NCBI GenBank assembly: GCA_002452095.1 | Contig: DKEG01000046.1 | Location: 1-64,000 of the forward strand | Length of the DNA: 64,000 bases | Reading direction: 5' to 3' | Source: Bacteroidales bacterium UBA6828 | Lineage (GTDB): Bacteria; Bacteroidota; Bacteroidia; Bacteroidales; Paludibacteraceae | Shown: positions 17,606 through 25,645 of the stretch, piece by piece | Position numbering within the stretch: position 1 is the stretch's first letter | How the letters are laid out: each line of letters opens with the position of its first letter | The notes under the pieces: generated by a model | What the model was told of the DNA's origin: nothing | The model's input: the letters and a program-made list of their open reading frames with translations, nothing else | Database searches by the model: none | Translations under genes and position numbers: made by a program

Positions 17606-18130
17606 ATGCTTTCTATCATCGCTGCCATCTCAGAGGAAAACGCTATTGGCAAACAGGGCAACTTGCTGTGCCACTTGCCCAATGACCTGCGCCATTTTAA
17701 GGAGATTACTCTCGGTTCGTCTGTCATTATGGGGTCTTCCACGTATCTTTCCCTGCCCAAACGCCCCTTGCCCAAACGGCAGAATATAGTCCTCACAAAC
17801 AAGCAGGACGCAGTTTTTGAGGGTGCCGATGTAGCACACTCTATAGAAGAGGCATTGGATATGGTGCGCGAGGTGGAAGAAGCGTTTGTGATTGGCGGAG
17901 GTAGTATCTACCGCCAGATGATGCCCTTTGCCGAAAAACTCTATATCACCCATATCCACCATAGCTGGCCCGATGCCGACACGTTCTTTCCCGATATACG
18001 TCCCGATGAATGGCTCTTGCAGATCGCAGAGGAGCACCCTGCCGACAAGGACAATCCCTATATCTATACATTTGCCGAATACGTCCGCATTCCCCATAGT
18101 AATAATATGACTGCTATCAAAAATATCTGA
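17606..18130 (+). CDS. folA: Dihydrofolate reductase
   Basis: The 174-residue protein reduces dihydrofolate to tetrahydrofolate with NADPH. Visible are the N-terminal LSIIAAISEENAIGKQG, Asp27 in LPNDLRHFK (the proton-donor site), and the NADPH-binding VIGGGSIYRQM. It is somewhat longer than the usual 160-170 residues. The last seven residues (MTAIKNI) and the stop are encoded by the first copy of a 25-bp tandem duplication whose second copy starts the next gene (MAAIKNI), so the original C-terminus was probably shorter. Confidence 0.96.
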   Translation: MLSIIAAISEENAIGKQGNLLCHLPNDLRHFKEITLGSSVIMGSSTYLSLPKRPLPKRQNIVLTNKQDAVFEGADVAHSIEEALDMVREVEEAFVIGGGSIYRQMMPFAEKLYITHIHHSWPDADTFFPDIRPDEWLLQIAEEHPADKDNPYIYTFAEYVRIPHSNNMTAIKNI

Positions 18131-18154
18131 TATGGCTGCTATCAAAAATATCGT
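18105..18154 (+). repeat. 25-bp tandem duplication at the folA-HAD junction
   Basis: ATATGACTGCTATCAAAAAT (from 18105) and ATATGGCTGCTATCAAAAAT (from 18130) are 25 bp apart and differ by one base. The first copy encodes the folA tail, the second the start of the HAD gene. Confidence 0.85.
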
Positions 18155-18749
18155 CTTTGACTTTGGCGGAGTATTGGTTGACTGGAATCCGCACTATCTG
18201 TACGACCGCTATTTCGGCAGCAAGGAGCGTGCCGATTGGTTCTTGCAAAACATCTGTACCGGCGAATGGAATACCCAAATGGATGCAGGCAGACCTTTCG
18301 CCGAATGTATTGCAGAGAAAATTGCCGAATACCCCGGGCAGGAAGCCGCCATTCGTGCTTATCAAACCGACTGGATGCAGATGATGGGTGAGCAGATCCC
18401 TGCAATGCAGGAATTGGTAGCGGCTCTCCACAACAACGGCTACTGCCTCTACGGACTCACCAACTGGTCAGCAGAGACTTTCTGTCGGGTACGTCCCAAA
18501 TATCCTATTTTCAGTCTGCTGGATGGCATTGTCGTTTCCGGCGAAGAGAAAATAGCCAAACCTGACCCACGCATATTCCGAATTCTGATGGAGCGATACG
18601 GCATAGTCCCGACAGAGTCGGTCTTTATCGATGACACGCTACCGAATTTGGTACCCGCTCAAGCATTAGGTTTCCATACCATTCATTTCCAAAATCCCGC
18701 CCAACTACGCCACGACCTGCAAACACGCTTCGGCATAGTCGTTTCCTAA
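18132..18749 (+). CDS. HAD-superfamily phosphatase (subfamily IA)
   Basis: The 205-residue protein carries all four HAD motifs: nucleophile DFGGVLVDW (motif I), LTNWS (II), KPDPRIF (III) and FIDDTLPN (IV), with an alpha-helical cap between I and II. It resembles YihX-type sugar-phosphate or FMN phosphatases; the substrate cannot be told. The ATG at 18132 lies one base after the folA stop. It is followed by tex after 14 bp, suggesting a thyA-folA-HAD-tex transcription unit. Confidence 0.9.
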   Translation: MAAIKNIVFDFGGVLVDWNPHYLYDRYFGSKERADWFLQNICTGEWNTQMDAGRPFAECIAEKIAEYPGQEAAIRAYQTDWMQMMGEQIPAMQELVAALHNNGYCLYGLTNWSAETFCRVRPKYPIFSLLDGIVVSGEEKIAKPDPRIFRILMERYGIVPTESVFIDDTLPNLVPAQALGFHTIHFQNPAQLRHDLQTRFGIVVS

Positions 18750-18763
18750 AACCGTACAGCACA

Positions 18764-20887
18764 ATGAATTTTGCACAACTCATATCGCCTGTTCTCTCCA
18801 TTAGCGAAAAGCAGGTGGCTGCCACTATCGCCCTTCTCAATGAGAAAGCGACCATTCCGTTTATTGCCCGCTACCGTAAAGAGAAAACAGGTTCTCTCAA
18901 CGAAGTACAGATCGGTGCCATACAAACCGAATACACCCGCCTGCAAGACCTTGCCGGTCGCAAGCAGACCATTCTCAATACCATTGAGGAACAGGGGAAA
19001 CTGACACCCGAACTGCAACAACGCATTGATGCGTGCTGGAATGCCACCGAATTGGAAGACATCTACCTTCCATACAAGCCGCACCGCAAGACCCGTGCAG
19101 ACATTGCCATTGAGCGTGGTTTGGAACCGTTGGCAAAGCAACTGATGGCGCAAAAGAACGGGGATGTACATAGTTTGGCGAAGCCTTATATCAATAAGGA
19201 GGTATTATCCGATGATGATGCGCTGCAAGGTGCACGCGACATCATCGCTCAATGGATTTCCGAGAACGAGCGTGCCCGTAATGCCGTGCGCCGCGAGTTT
19301 GGTTACACTGCCATACTGACCACCAAAGCAGTAAAGACCAAATCCGATTCCCCTGAAGCACAGAACTATAAAGACTATTTCGCCGTAAGCGAACCGCTGA
19401 AACGTATATCGTCGCATCGGTTGTTAGCCATACGGCGTGCCGAGAAAGAAGGGTTTATCCGCGTGGATATATCGCCCGACCATAAGAAATGTCTTGACAA
19501 ATTAGCCAACCTGTTTCTTCATTCGCGCAACGATGCCGCCTATCAAGTGGAATTGGCACTGGAAGACAGTTACAAACGTCTGCTCAAACCGTCTATTGAA
19601 AGCGAGTATGCCGCCCTATCCAAAGCGAAAGCCGACACCGAGGCGATACGGGTTTTTGCCGACAATCTGCGTCAGTTGCTTCTGGATTCACCACTCGGGC
19701 AAAAGCGCGTACTAGCACTTGACCCCGGCTTCCGCACAGGCTGCAAATTGGTAGTTCTCACCCCGCAAGGCGACCTTGTGATGCACAGCGTGGTGTATGT
19801 TCACAACGTGGAATCACCGGCTCTATTGGCGAAACTCATCCAGAAACACCATATCGAAGCCATTGCCATCGGCAATGGTACGGCAAGCCGTGAGGCAGAA
19901 CAAATGACGCAATTAGCCCTCAAGCAAGTGCCGCAGGAGGAACGTCCGCAAGTATTTGTCGTGAGCGAAAATGGTGCATCGGTCTATTCGGTGAGCAAGT
20001 TAGCCCGCGAGGAGTTTCCCGACGAGGATGTTACGGTGCGCGGGGCGGTAAGTATCGGACGCCGTCTGATGGATCCGTTGGCAGAATTAGTGAAGATAGA
20101 CCCAAAATCCATCGGCGTAGGTCAATACCAGCATGATGTGGATCAGACACGCCTGAAAGAGAGCCTGCAACAGACGGTAGAGAGTGTGGTGAACCACGTG
20201 GGCGTGGACGTAAATACAGCCAGCCGCCACCTGCTGACCTATATATCGGGTCTCGGTCCCACGTTGGCACAAAACATAGTGGATTATCGTGCCGAACATG
20301 GTGCATTTCCCAATCGGAAAGCATTGCTACAGGTTCCCAAGATGGGAACTAAGACTTTTGAGCAGGCAGCAGGTTTCCTGCGTGTTGCGGACTCCGACAC
20401 CCCGCTTGACAACTCTGCGGTACACCCCGAGCGATACCGCTTGGTGGAACAGATGGCGCACGACCTCAGTTGCACAGTAAGCGACCTGATGCACAGTGCC
20501 GATTTGCGCAAACAAATTGACTTGAACAAATATGTATCCTCAGAGACAGGTCTCCCAACCCTCACCGATATTCTACACGAATTGGAAAAGCCTTCGCGCG
20601 ACCCTCGCACGGAGATAGAGGAATTCCATTTCGATGACTCGGTGCATACCATCGATGACCTGCAAGTAGGTATGGTCTTGCCCGGTATTGTAACCAACAT
20701 CTCCAATTTCGGGGCTTTTATTGATTTGGGTATTCACAAAGACGGACTCATACACATCTCCGAAATGGCAGACAGACGAATTTCCAATCCCGCCGATGTA
20801 GTCAGTCTCCACCAACATATCCGCGTACGCGTTATCGCCATCGACTATGTCCGCAACCGCATCCAACTATCATTGAAACAAGTGTAG
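18764..20887 (+). CDS. tex: Tex-family RNA-binding transcription accessory protein
   Basis: The 707-residue protein has the Tex layout: N-terminal helical region with ATIALLNEKATIPFIARYRKE, a YqgF/RNase H-like domain (about 320-450, KRVLALDPGFRTGCK), helix-hairpin-helix motifs (about 480-560, YISGLGPTLAQNIVDYR) and a C-terminal S1 domain (about 635-705, VGMVLPGIVTNISNFGAFIDLG). Tex is a conserved nucleic-acid-binding protein linked to transcription and ribosome function. Length is normal for Bacteroidota. Confidence 0.96.
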   Translation: MNFAQLISPVLSISEKQVAATIALLNEKATIPFIARYRKEKTGSLNEVQIGAIQTEYTRLQDLAGRKQTILNTIEEQGKLTPELQQRIDACWNATELEDIYLPYKPHRKTRADIAIERGLEPLAKQLMAQKNGDVHSLAKPYINKEVLSDDDALQGARDIIAQWISENERARNAVRREFGYTAILTTKAVKTKSDSPEAQNYKDYFAVSEPLKRISSHRLLAIRRAEKEGFIRVDISPDHKKCLDKLANLFLHSRNDAAYQVELALEDSYKRLLKPSIESEYAALSKAKADTEAIRVFADNLRQLLLDSPLGQKRVLALDPGFRTGCKLVVLTPQGDLVMHSVVYVHNVESPALLAKLIQKHHIEAIAIGNGTASREAEQMTQLALKQVPQEERPQVFVVSENGASVYSVSKLAREEFPDEDVTVRGAVSIGRRLMDPLAELVKIDPKSIGVGQYQHDVDQTRLKESLQQTVESVVNHVGVDVNTASRHLLTYISGLGPTLAQNIVDYRAEHGAFPNRKALLQVPKMGTKTFEQAAGFLRVADSDTPLDNSAVHPERYRLVEQMAHDLSCTVSDLMHSADLRKQIDLNKYVSSETGLPTLTDILHELEKPSRDPRTEIEEFHFDDSVHTIDDLQVGMVLPGIVTNISNFGAFIDLGIHKDGLIHISEMADRRISNPADVVSLHQHIRVRVIAIDYVRNRIQLSLKQV

Positions 20888-20896
20888 TCTATCGAG

Positions 20897-20918
20897 AATC
20901 ACCTATCAATCACCTATT
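20897..20918. repeat. Two-unit 11-bp repeat after tex
   Basis: AATCACCTATC (20897-20907) is followed directly by AATCACCTATT (20908-20918). Two units only, but the period is the 11 bp seen at other intergenic arrays. Confidence 0.5.
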
Positions 20919-20964
20919 ATTGTCTGCACGAAATCGGGAAACCACAAAACAATAAATTTAGGCG

Positions 20965-21639
20965 TATGGGGCATTTTGCAGGCTGGAAAAATGGTGGTAT
21001 AATTTGCCCCTAAAAATCTCTCTGTTGGGGATTGCGTAGTATGCGGCTTGGGGAGCCGCGTAATAGTCTAAAAACACCATTCGTTGAAAGAAAAAGAAGA
21101 GAAATCAGTTCAACCGCTGCAGGAAAAAGCCGCTTATAAATCGTTTTCTGTTCTGCAAAGATATTCCCGTGTGATTGTTCAACGACTTTTTCAAGTCGGT
21201 AAAAGTTCCCTCTATCTTGTTGTTCGTGTTGGGCACTCCCACACATTCTGGACACTGAAAAGTGAACAAATAAGGCATGTAAAAATCAATACTGTGTACC
21301 AGTGTCCGTACCTTTCTGTGGAGATAACAACTCTTGCCGTCCGATAATCTTGGGTGGTTTCGCTCTTGACAAAGGCAACATACAGGGGCTTGTTTGTAGC
21401 ATCATCCAATGCCAACATCACGCCCCAATTATGTCCCCAATAGGTTACATCCAAATGGACATATTTAAACATTTGTATAATTGTACGCCTTTGCGTGTAC
21501 CATTTTTCTTTGTTTTGACCGCCCCGCACAGAGGGCACTTTTTCTTATTCATTTGCAGCATTTTTAGTGATTTTGAATGCTGCAAAGATACTATATATCA
21601 ACAATATACAAAGAAATCAGCCTGCAAAATGACCCATAG
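20965..21639 (-). mobile_element. Decayed insertion sequence, 675 bp
   Basis: Terminal inverted repeats are visible: TATGGGGCATTTTGCAGGCT at the left end (20965) and its near-perfect reverse complement at the right end (to 21639), 20 of 21 positions matching. Between them lies a broken transposase on the minus strand. No convincing target-site duplication was seen. The right end is 12 bp from the stop codon of the ThrE-like gene. The 763-bp stretch between tex and 21651 holds nothing else apart from the short repeat at 20897. Confidence 0.8.
21105..21552 (-). pseudogene. Broken DDE transposase
   Basis: Three pieces in different frames on the minus strand make up the remnant. The first reads MNKKKCPLCGAVKTKKNGTR, a zinc-ribbon start (CxxC). 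The second has HLDVTYWGHNWGVMLALDD, with the first catalytic Asp. The third has NNKIEGTFTDLKKSLNNHTG, with the catalytic Glu, then NRKRFISGFF. The middle of the protein, including the second catalytic Asp, is deleted and frames are shifted. About 450 bp remain where an intact gene would need roughly 900. I cannot firmly name the IS family. Confidence 0.82.
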
Positions 21640-21650
21640 AGCGAAAACTG

Positions 21651-22190
21651 TTATCTTCGCAGCAATTTGCTTATAGGGTCCTGAGGCAGGGACTTATATC
21701 GGTTTTCGCGAGTCATGGAGAAGCACCATTTGCGCAGCAGGAACGTGGGCAACGATGCCCCGACTGCCATCACAAACACCACGGTAAACGTCGTAACACC
21801 GTTCACAAAGAAATCCAGCATATAGCGCATCGCCTGCTCGCTGTCCTGCGAAAAACGCATAAACTGCATGAGTGCGAAGATGGTGCGGTAGGCGTACATC
21901 CCCGGTATCATCGGCAGCAACGCAGGGATATACAGGGTGGTCGTGGGCGTGTGAAGCCAATACGCAAACGCAATGCACACGGCACCAATCACCAGCGCCC
22001 CGACAAAAGAGGCGGTCATAATGTCCCACCCCGCAAAGTGCATCAGGCTGAAACGCGCGATATGCCCCATCGCCGCCAGCAATGCGCAGAACGGAACAGT
22101 GCGTCTCGACGGGTCGGAGATAACTGCAAACCCGACAGCCGCCACGGCTGCCAACGTGCCGTCAAGGAGAATAGAACCCAATACAGACAT
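21651..22190 (-). CDS. ThrE/YjjB-like subunit of a threonine/serine exporter
   Basis: The 179-residue membrane protein has about five hydrophobic segments and the YjjB/ThrE_2 hallmark TLYIPALLPMIPGMYAYRT. With the YjjP-like protein encoded 3 bp upstream it would form the two-part version of ThrE-type exporters (YjjP/YjjB export succinate in E. coli, ThrE exports threonine/serine in Corynebacterium); the substrate here is unknown. Its C-terminal end abuts the decayed IS. Confidence 0.85.
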   Translation of the reverse strand: MSVLGSILLDGTLAAVAAVGFAVISDPSRRTVPFCALLAAMGHIARFSLMHFAGWDIMTASFVGALVIGAVCIAFAYWLHTPTTTLYIPALLPMIPGMYAYRTIFALMQFMRFSQDSEQAMRYMLDFFVNGVTTFTVVFVMAVGASLPTFLLRKWCFSMTRENRYKSLPQDPISKLLRR

Positions 22191-22193
22191 ACC

Positions 22194-22979
22194 TTACCAA
22201 GCAATTTGTCCCAACAACAACAGCGTGCACAGCAGTCCGACCGCCATACAGCCGATAAGCAACAGCGCGTCCACCAACCGCGCAAAGCCCGCCAACACGT
22301 GTCCCTCCACAGTGTCTATCACGCTGTTAATCAGCGGAACGCCGGGCACCAAGTACAGCGCACTGGCAGCGATAGCGGTGTCGGGCGTCTGACCGAGGTG
22401 CAGAAAGCCGCACAGCGACGCAATCAGCGACGACACCAACGCACACGTAAACCATATCCCGAAGGTATTCACGTGCTTGCGCAGCATCAGAATCTTGAGG
22501 GCATAGCCCACCCATGTCGCCACAGCCACCATTCCGCATGCCTGCCAGTCGCCCCCGAACAGCCCGCAGAAAGCGGCATTGGCAAAGCCCACCAGAACAA
22601 GCACCGCCCAATCGTTCATACGTGGTGCAGTCGTTATCGCCTTGTATCGCCGCCATAGTTCGTCCAGTCCGAGGTGCTCGTCATAAGCCTGCCAACTCAA
22701 CGCACTGAGGTCGGTGTTCAGGCGGAAACTGACAGGGCGGGGGTGAAGGGTCGTAACCTTGTCATACACGTGCTGCCCGTTGCGCGTGGCGAGGGTGAGG
22801 TTCAGCGTCTTGTGCAGGATGGTCATCTCCACATTCACGTCCAGCGCCGAGGCTATACGGCACGTGTTGCGCACCACACGCGTAGTGTGCACACCCGATG
22901 CCTGCAGGCAACACGCGTACTCGGACAGGAAATGCGAATACTGCTTCAGTTGCTCGTGAATACCCTCTTCTTCACTCAT
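22194..22979 (-). CDS. ThrE/YjjP-like subunit of a threonine/serine exporter
   Basis: The 261-residue protein starts with a soluble region (about 1-120, with YACCLQASGVHTTRVVRNTCRIA) and then has about five membrane segments, with the conserved LYLVPGVPLINSVIDTVEGH near residue 212. This is the YjjP/ThrE PF06738 layout. Its ATG overlaps the nrdD stop (ATGA), so translation is probably coupled to nrdD. That pairing is unusual, since nrdD normally precedes nrdG. Confidence 0.87.
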   Translation of the reverse strand: MSEEEGIHEQLKQYSHFLSEYACCLQASGVHTTRVVRNTCRIASALDVNVEMTILHKTLNLTLATRNGQHVYDKVTTLHPRPVSFRLNTDLSALSWQAYDEHLGLDELWRRYKAITTAPRMNDWAVLVLVGFANAAFCGLFGGDWQACGMVAVATWVGYALKILMLRKHVNTFGIWFTCALVSSLIASLCGFLHLGQTPDTAIAASALYLVPGVPLINSVIDTVEGHVLAGFARLVDALLLIGCMAVGLLCTLLLLGQIAW

Positions 22980-25069
22980 TGCAAATCGCCCGCTTTGGCG
23001 TAGTAGCGGCGTGAAGCCTCTTCCTGACGCGGCTCCGAGAAATTGCTGATACGTTTCAGATAACCGATGATACGGGTCAGATAATCCAGATTCTCACTAG
23101 CACAGACGGGGCATTTGTGCAGGTAACGCTTGTCGATATGCCCGCAGTCGTTGCAGACCGTGTTCGGGATATTGAACGTAAAATAGTTGGTTCCCTCTTG
23201 CGCGGCAACACGTAGCAGGTTGCGGTACTGCGCCTTCGATAGATGTTCCTCGAGGTTGCAGTGCAAAGCCGAACCGCCCGTCAGATGCTCCACATATTTG
23301 CGCCCGTGGAGGCGGAAACGATCCAATACATTCAGGCTGTGGTCTTCTACGATATAAAAATAACTGTTGTAGCAGTCGCGCGGCACTACATATCCGTCTT
23401 CCTTGTCCCACTTTGCGTGTTTGACACCCACGTTCTCAGCCGGTATCATCTCGCAGTTGAACATTACCTCCTTGGTGCGATACTGCTTGTTGAGACGCTC
23501 GATGGTTCCCAACACATCTTGTACAAACTTGGAATACTGCTCGTTGTCGTTGATAGGTATTCCTAGGAACTCGGCAGCCTCCACCAGTCCGTTCACACCG
23601 ATAGTGAGATATTGACGCCCTATATTGATAAAACCCGCATCAAACAGCGGCAACATACCTTCTTCTTGCAGGCGTTTCAGGTTCTCGTTGTAAGCGAGTT
23701 GCACCTTGTGCATCAAATCGACCACCTCCTCTATATAGGTCAGATACGACATACCCTGACGCACGGCATACTGCACAGTGCGGTTGAGGTTGATAGTCAG
23801 CACGCTCTTCGAACCTGTGCTGACACCGCCCGCGCCGAGGGTGTAACTGAAACCGTTGTCGGTTATCTCGTTGCGCAAACGGCAGCACGATGCCAGCGAG
23901 TCGGCATTGTCGCTCAGATAGGTAAAGAACGAGTGTCCTTCGGCGTACATCTCCGCAGTGAAATCGGCGTACTCTTTGTCTTTTACATCGCCGTTCTCGC
24001 TGAGCAACGCCATTGTCTCTACGGGGAAAGTCAGCACACTGCGCAAACGCTCGGCGTTGAACCACTTCATAAAACGCTTCTGCAACCAGTTGAGCGAATC
24101 CCAATCGGGTTTCTCGCCATCGGGAAAACGGAAATTACCAAAGATACTCTCGAAATAGTAGCGATCGTAGTAACTGATATTCCAGAACACCGATTGGAAA
24201 TTACGTGCTCCCGTAGGCTGGTTGATGGAATAGACCACCTGCTCGAAACAATCGGTAATCACCTTGTCGATAGTGCGCTGACGTTTGCTCAAATCCACCA
24301 CTTGGTCGGCGTGCAGGTAGTAGTCCTGTCCGTATTCCTTACCGATAAAATAGTTCATATACATCAGAAACTCGGGCGTGGCACAAGCTCCGCTCAACAT
24401 TGACGACACCATAAACACCATATTGATAAACCCACCGCAGAACGACTTGAGGTTGGTCGGAGGCGTGGCATTGCCGCCGATGGCTTTCGTACCCTCGAGC
24501 AACCACGGATACATCGTGATGCTGGCGCAATAGTTGGCAAGGCTGGTCTCGTCGTTCTTATAGATAAAGTGCTGTTTGAGCAATGCCATATATTTGTCTG
24601 CCAACTCCTTGCCAAACATTTTCTCAATGCGGTCGGTCAGCATACGGCGGTTCAGCCGGATATAGTTCGACTTGGGCAACTCACCGATGAGTGTGGCGAT
24701 ATTCTTCTTCTCCACATTGGCATTCGCATCATACTTGCTACCCGTAGCCGCATTGCTGGCGTTGCAGTAGTTCATCAGGAAATCCAACTTGTCCATCGTC
24801 TCGCGGTCTTTGGTATGACGATAGCGGTAGATCATATAGTTTTTTGCCACTTGATAATAGCCCTCTGCCATCAACGCCACTTCCACCTGGTTTTGTATCT
24901 CCTCGACACTGATTCCGTCATGAATACGCAGGCGCGAAACGATTGCCGCCATAGTCTCTTCAGTTGCAAAAGTACCCGAAGCAATAAACGCCTTGTTGAT
25001 AGCGTTTTTGATTTTGTCGATAGAGAAAATCTCCGATTTCCCGTCACGCTTAATGATATGTGTCTCCAT
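22976..25069 (-). CDS. nrdD: Anaerobic ribonucleoside-triphosphate reductase (class III)
   Basis: The 697-residue enzyme reduces ribonucleoside triphosphates with a glycyl radical. Seen are the N-terminal ATP-cone (about 3-95, IKRDGKSEIFSIDKIKNAI), the catalytic barrel, a C-terminal zinc site (CNDCGHIDKRYLHKCPVC) and the radical loop TRIIGYL with Gly669. The activase gene nrdG is not adjacent or elsewhere in the window; the next gene is the ThrE pair. Transcription probably starts near 25453, giving a 380-nt leader. The enzyme is inactivated by oxygen, so the host grows anaerobically at least part of the time. Confidence 0.97.
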   Translation of the reverse strand: METHIIKRDGKSEIFSIDKIKNAINKAFIASGTFATEETMAAIVSRLRIHDGISVEEIQNQVEVALMAEGYYQVAKNYMIYRYRHTKDRETMDKLDFLMNYCNASNAATGSKYDANANVEKKNIATLIGELPKSNYIRLNRRMLTDRIEKMFGKELADKYMALLKQHFIYKNDETSLANYCASITMYPWLLEGTKAIGGNATPPTNLKSFCGGFINMVFMVSSMLSGACATPEFLMYMNYFIGKEYGQDYYLHADQVVDLSKRQRTIDKVITDCFEQVVYSINQPTGARNFQSVFWNISYYDRYYFESIFGNFRFPDGEKPDWDSLNWLQKRFMKWFNAERLRSVLTFPVETMALLSENGDVKDKEYADFTAEMYAEGHSFFTYLSDNADSLASCCRLRNEITDNGFSYTLGAGGVSTGSKSVLTINLNRTVQYAVRQGMSYLTYIEEVVDLMHKVQLAYNENLKRLQEEGMLPLFDAGFINIGRQYLTIGVNGLVEAAEFLGIPINDNEQYSKFVQDVLGTIERLNKQYRTKEVMFNCEMIPAENVGVKHAKWDKEDGYVVPRDCYNSYFYIVEDHSLNVLDRFRLHGRKYVEHLTGGSALHCNLEEHLSKAQYRNLLRVAAQEGTNYFTFNIPNTVCNDCGHIDKRYLHKCPVCASENLDYLTRIIGYLKRISNFSEPRQEEASRRYYAKAGDLQ

Positions 25070-25453
25070 ATTGTGTATTTAATTTTTCTGTGTTAGTACA
25101 AACAACGGAACACTTCCTCATTCATAAGGGATAAATGTTCTATTTTTCTATTCCGCCAAGGTATCGCTATCCTATGCGCATCCTATGCGCATCCTCCTTA
25201 CTTTTGACGATACCCTCTATGGTATAAAATGTTCTATTTTTATGCCGGTTCTGATGAAAAAACAGCCGCTAATGCTTTGAGACAATCTCCTCCTCCGTTC
25301 TCTTAGCACCCCTCTCAAGATATAATAACAACACCCCACGGGATACGATACGTTCCCTTCACACAATCAGACACATACACTTCATACATATCTGATTAAC
25401 AGTACTTTATAATTATGAGATGTAAAACTTAGCGTGTCTTTCCATCCGAAAGC
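25070..25453 (-). promoter_or_regulatory. Long 5' leader of nrdD with repeats
   Basis: The distance from the predicted transcription start (about 25453) to the nrdD ATG is about 384 nt. The leader contains two direct copies (minus strand) of AAAAATAGAACATT (25241-25228 and 25147-25134, 94 bp apart) and a GGAT period-11 array between them. I looked for a known riboswitch (such as cobalamin) and could not recognise one. No ORF of note. It may be a regulatory leader or simply repeat-bearing spacer. Confidence 0.5.
25169..25194 (-). repeat. GGAT period-11 array in the nrdD leader
   Basis: On the minus strand GGATGCGCATA is repeated, with GGAT at 25194, 25183 and 25172 (11 bp apart). The flanking TACCTT and AAAAATAGAACATT downstream match the order and spacing seen before rimO at 56669-56728. 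Confidence 0.75.
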
Positions 25454-25459
25454 ACTTTG

Positions 25460-25490
25460 CAAAGGTACGACAAATTTCGGATATATACAA
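25460..25490 (-). promoter_or_regulatory. Promoter of nrdD
   Basis: On the minus strand, TTG (25490-25488) and TACCTTTG (25467-25460), TTG to TA 23 nt. It is the nearest consensus promoter upstream of nrdD and implies the long leader. Confidence 0.7.
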
Positions 25491-25576
25491 ATGTATTTTA
25501 TGACAAAAAAGCCCCCTTTCAACACGTTTCCGTGTAACTCTCTATAAATGGGAAAGATACAAAAAACAATAAAAAT

Positions 25577-25616
25577 CACGCACTTTGCAAATAGGTAATT
25601 TATTGCAAAATGCGTG
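25577..25616 (-). terminator. Terminator of the S41 peptidase gene
   Basis: CACGCACTTTGCAA (25577-25590) and TTGCAAAATGCGTG (25603-25616) pair over 14 positions with one mismatch. On the minus strand the hairpin is followed by ATTTTTATTGTTTTTT. It lies 30 bp past the stop of the S41 gene. Confidence 0.7.
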
Positions 25617-25645
25617 TTAAAAAACGAATTCTATCACCGGAATTT

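Noticed and set aside
20955..21650. Target-site duplication around the decayed IS
   Set aside because: The bases flanking the inverted ends do not match convincingly for any length from 3 to 9.
21951..22658. Long plus-strand open frame over the ThrE-like genes
   Set aside because: The product is His/Gln/Arg-rich low-complexity sequence, typical of antisense reading of membrane-protein genes.
25070..25453. Cobalamin or other known riboswitch in the nrdD leader
   Set aside because: No recognisable riboswitch core was found by eye; the leader is explained in part by repeats. A covariance search would settle it.
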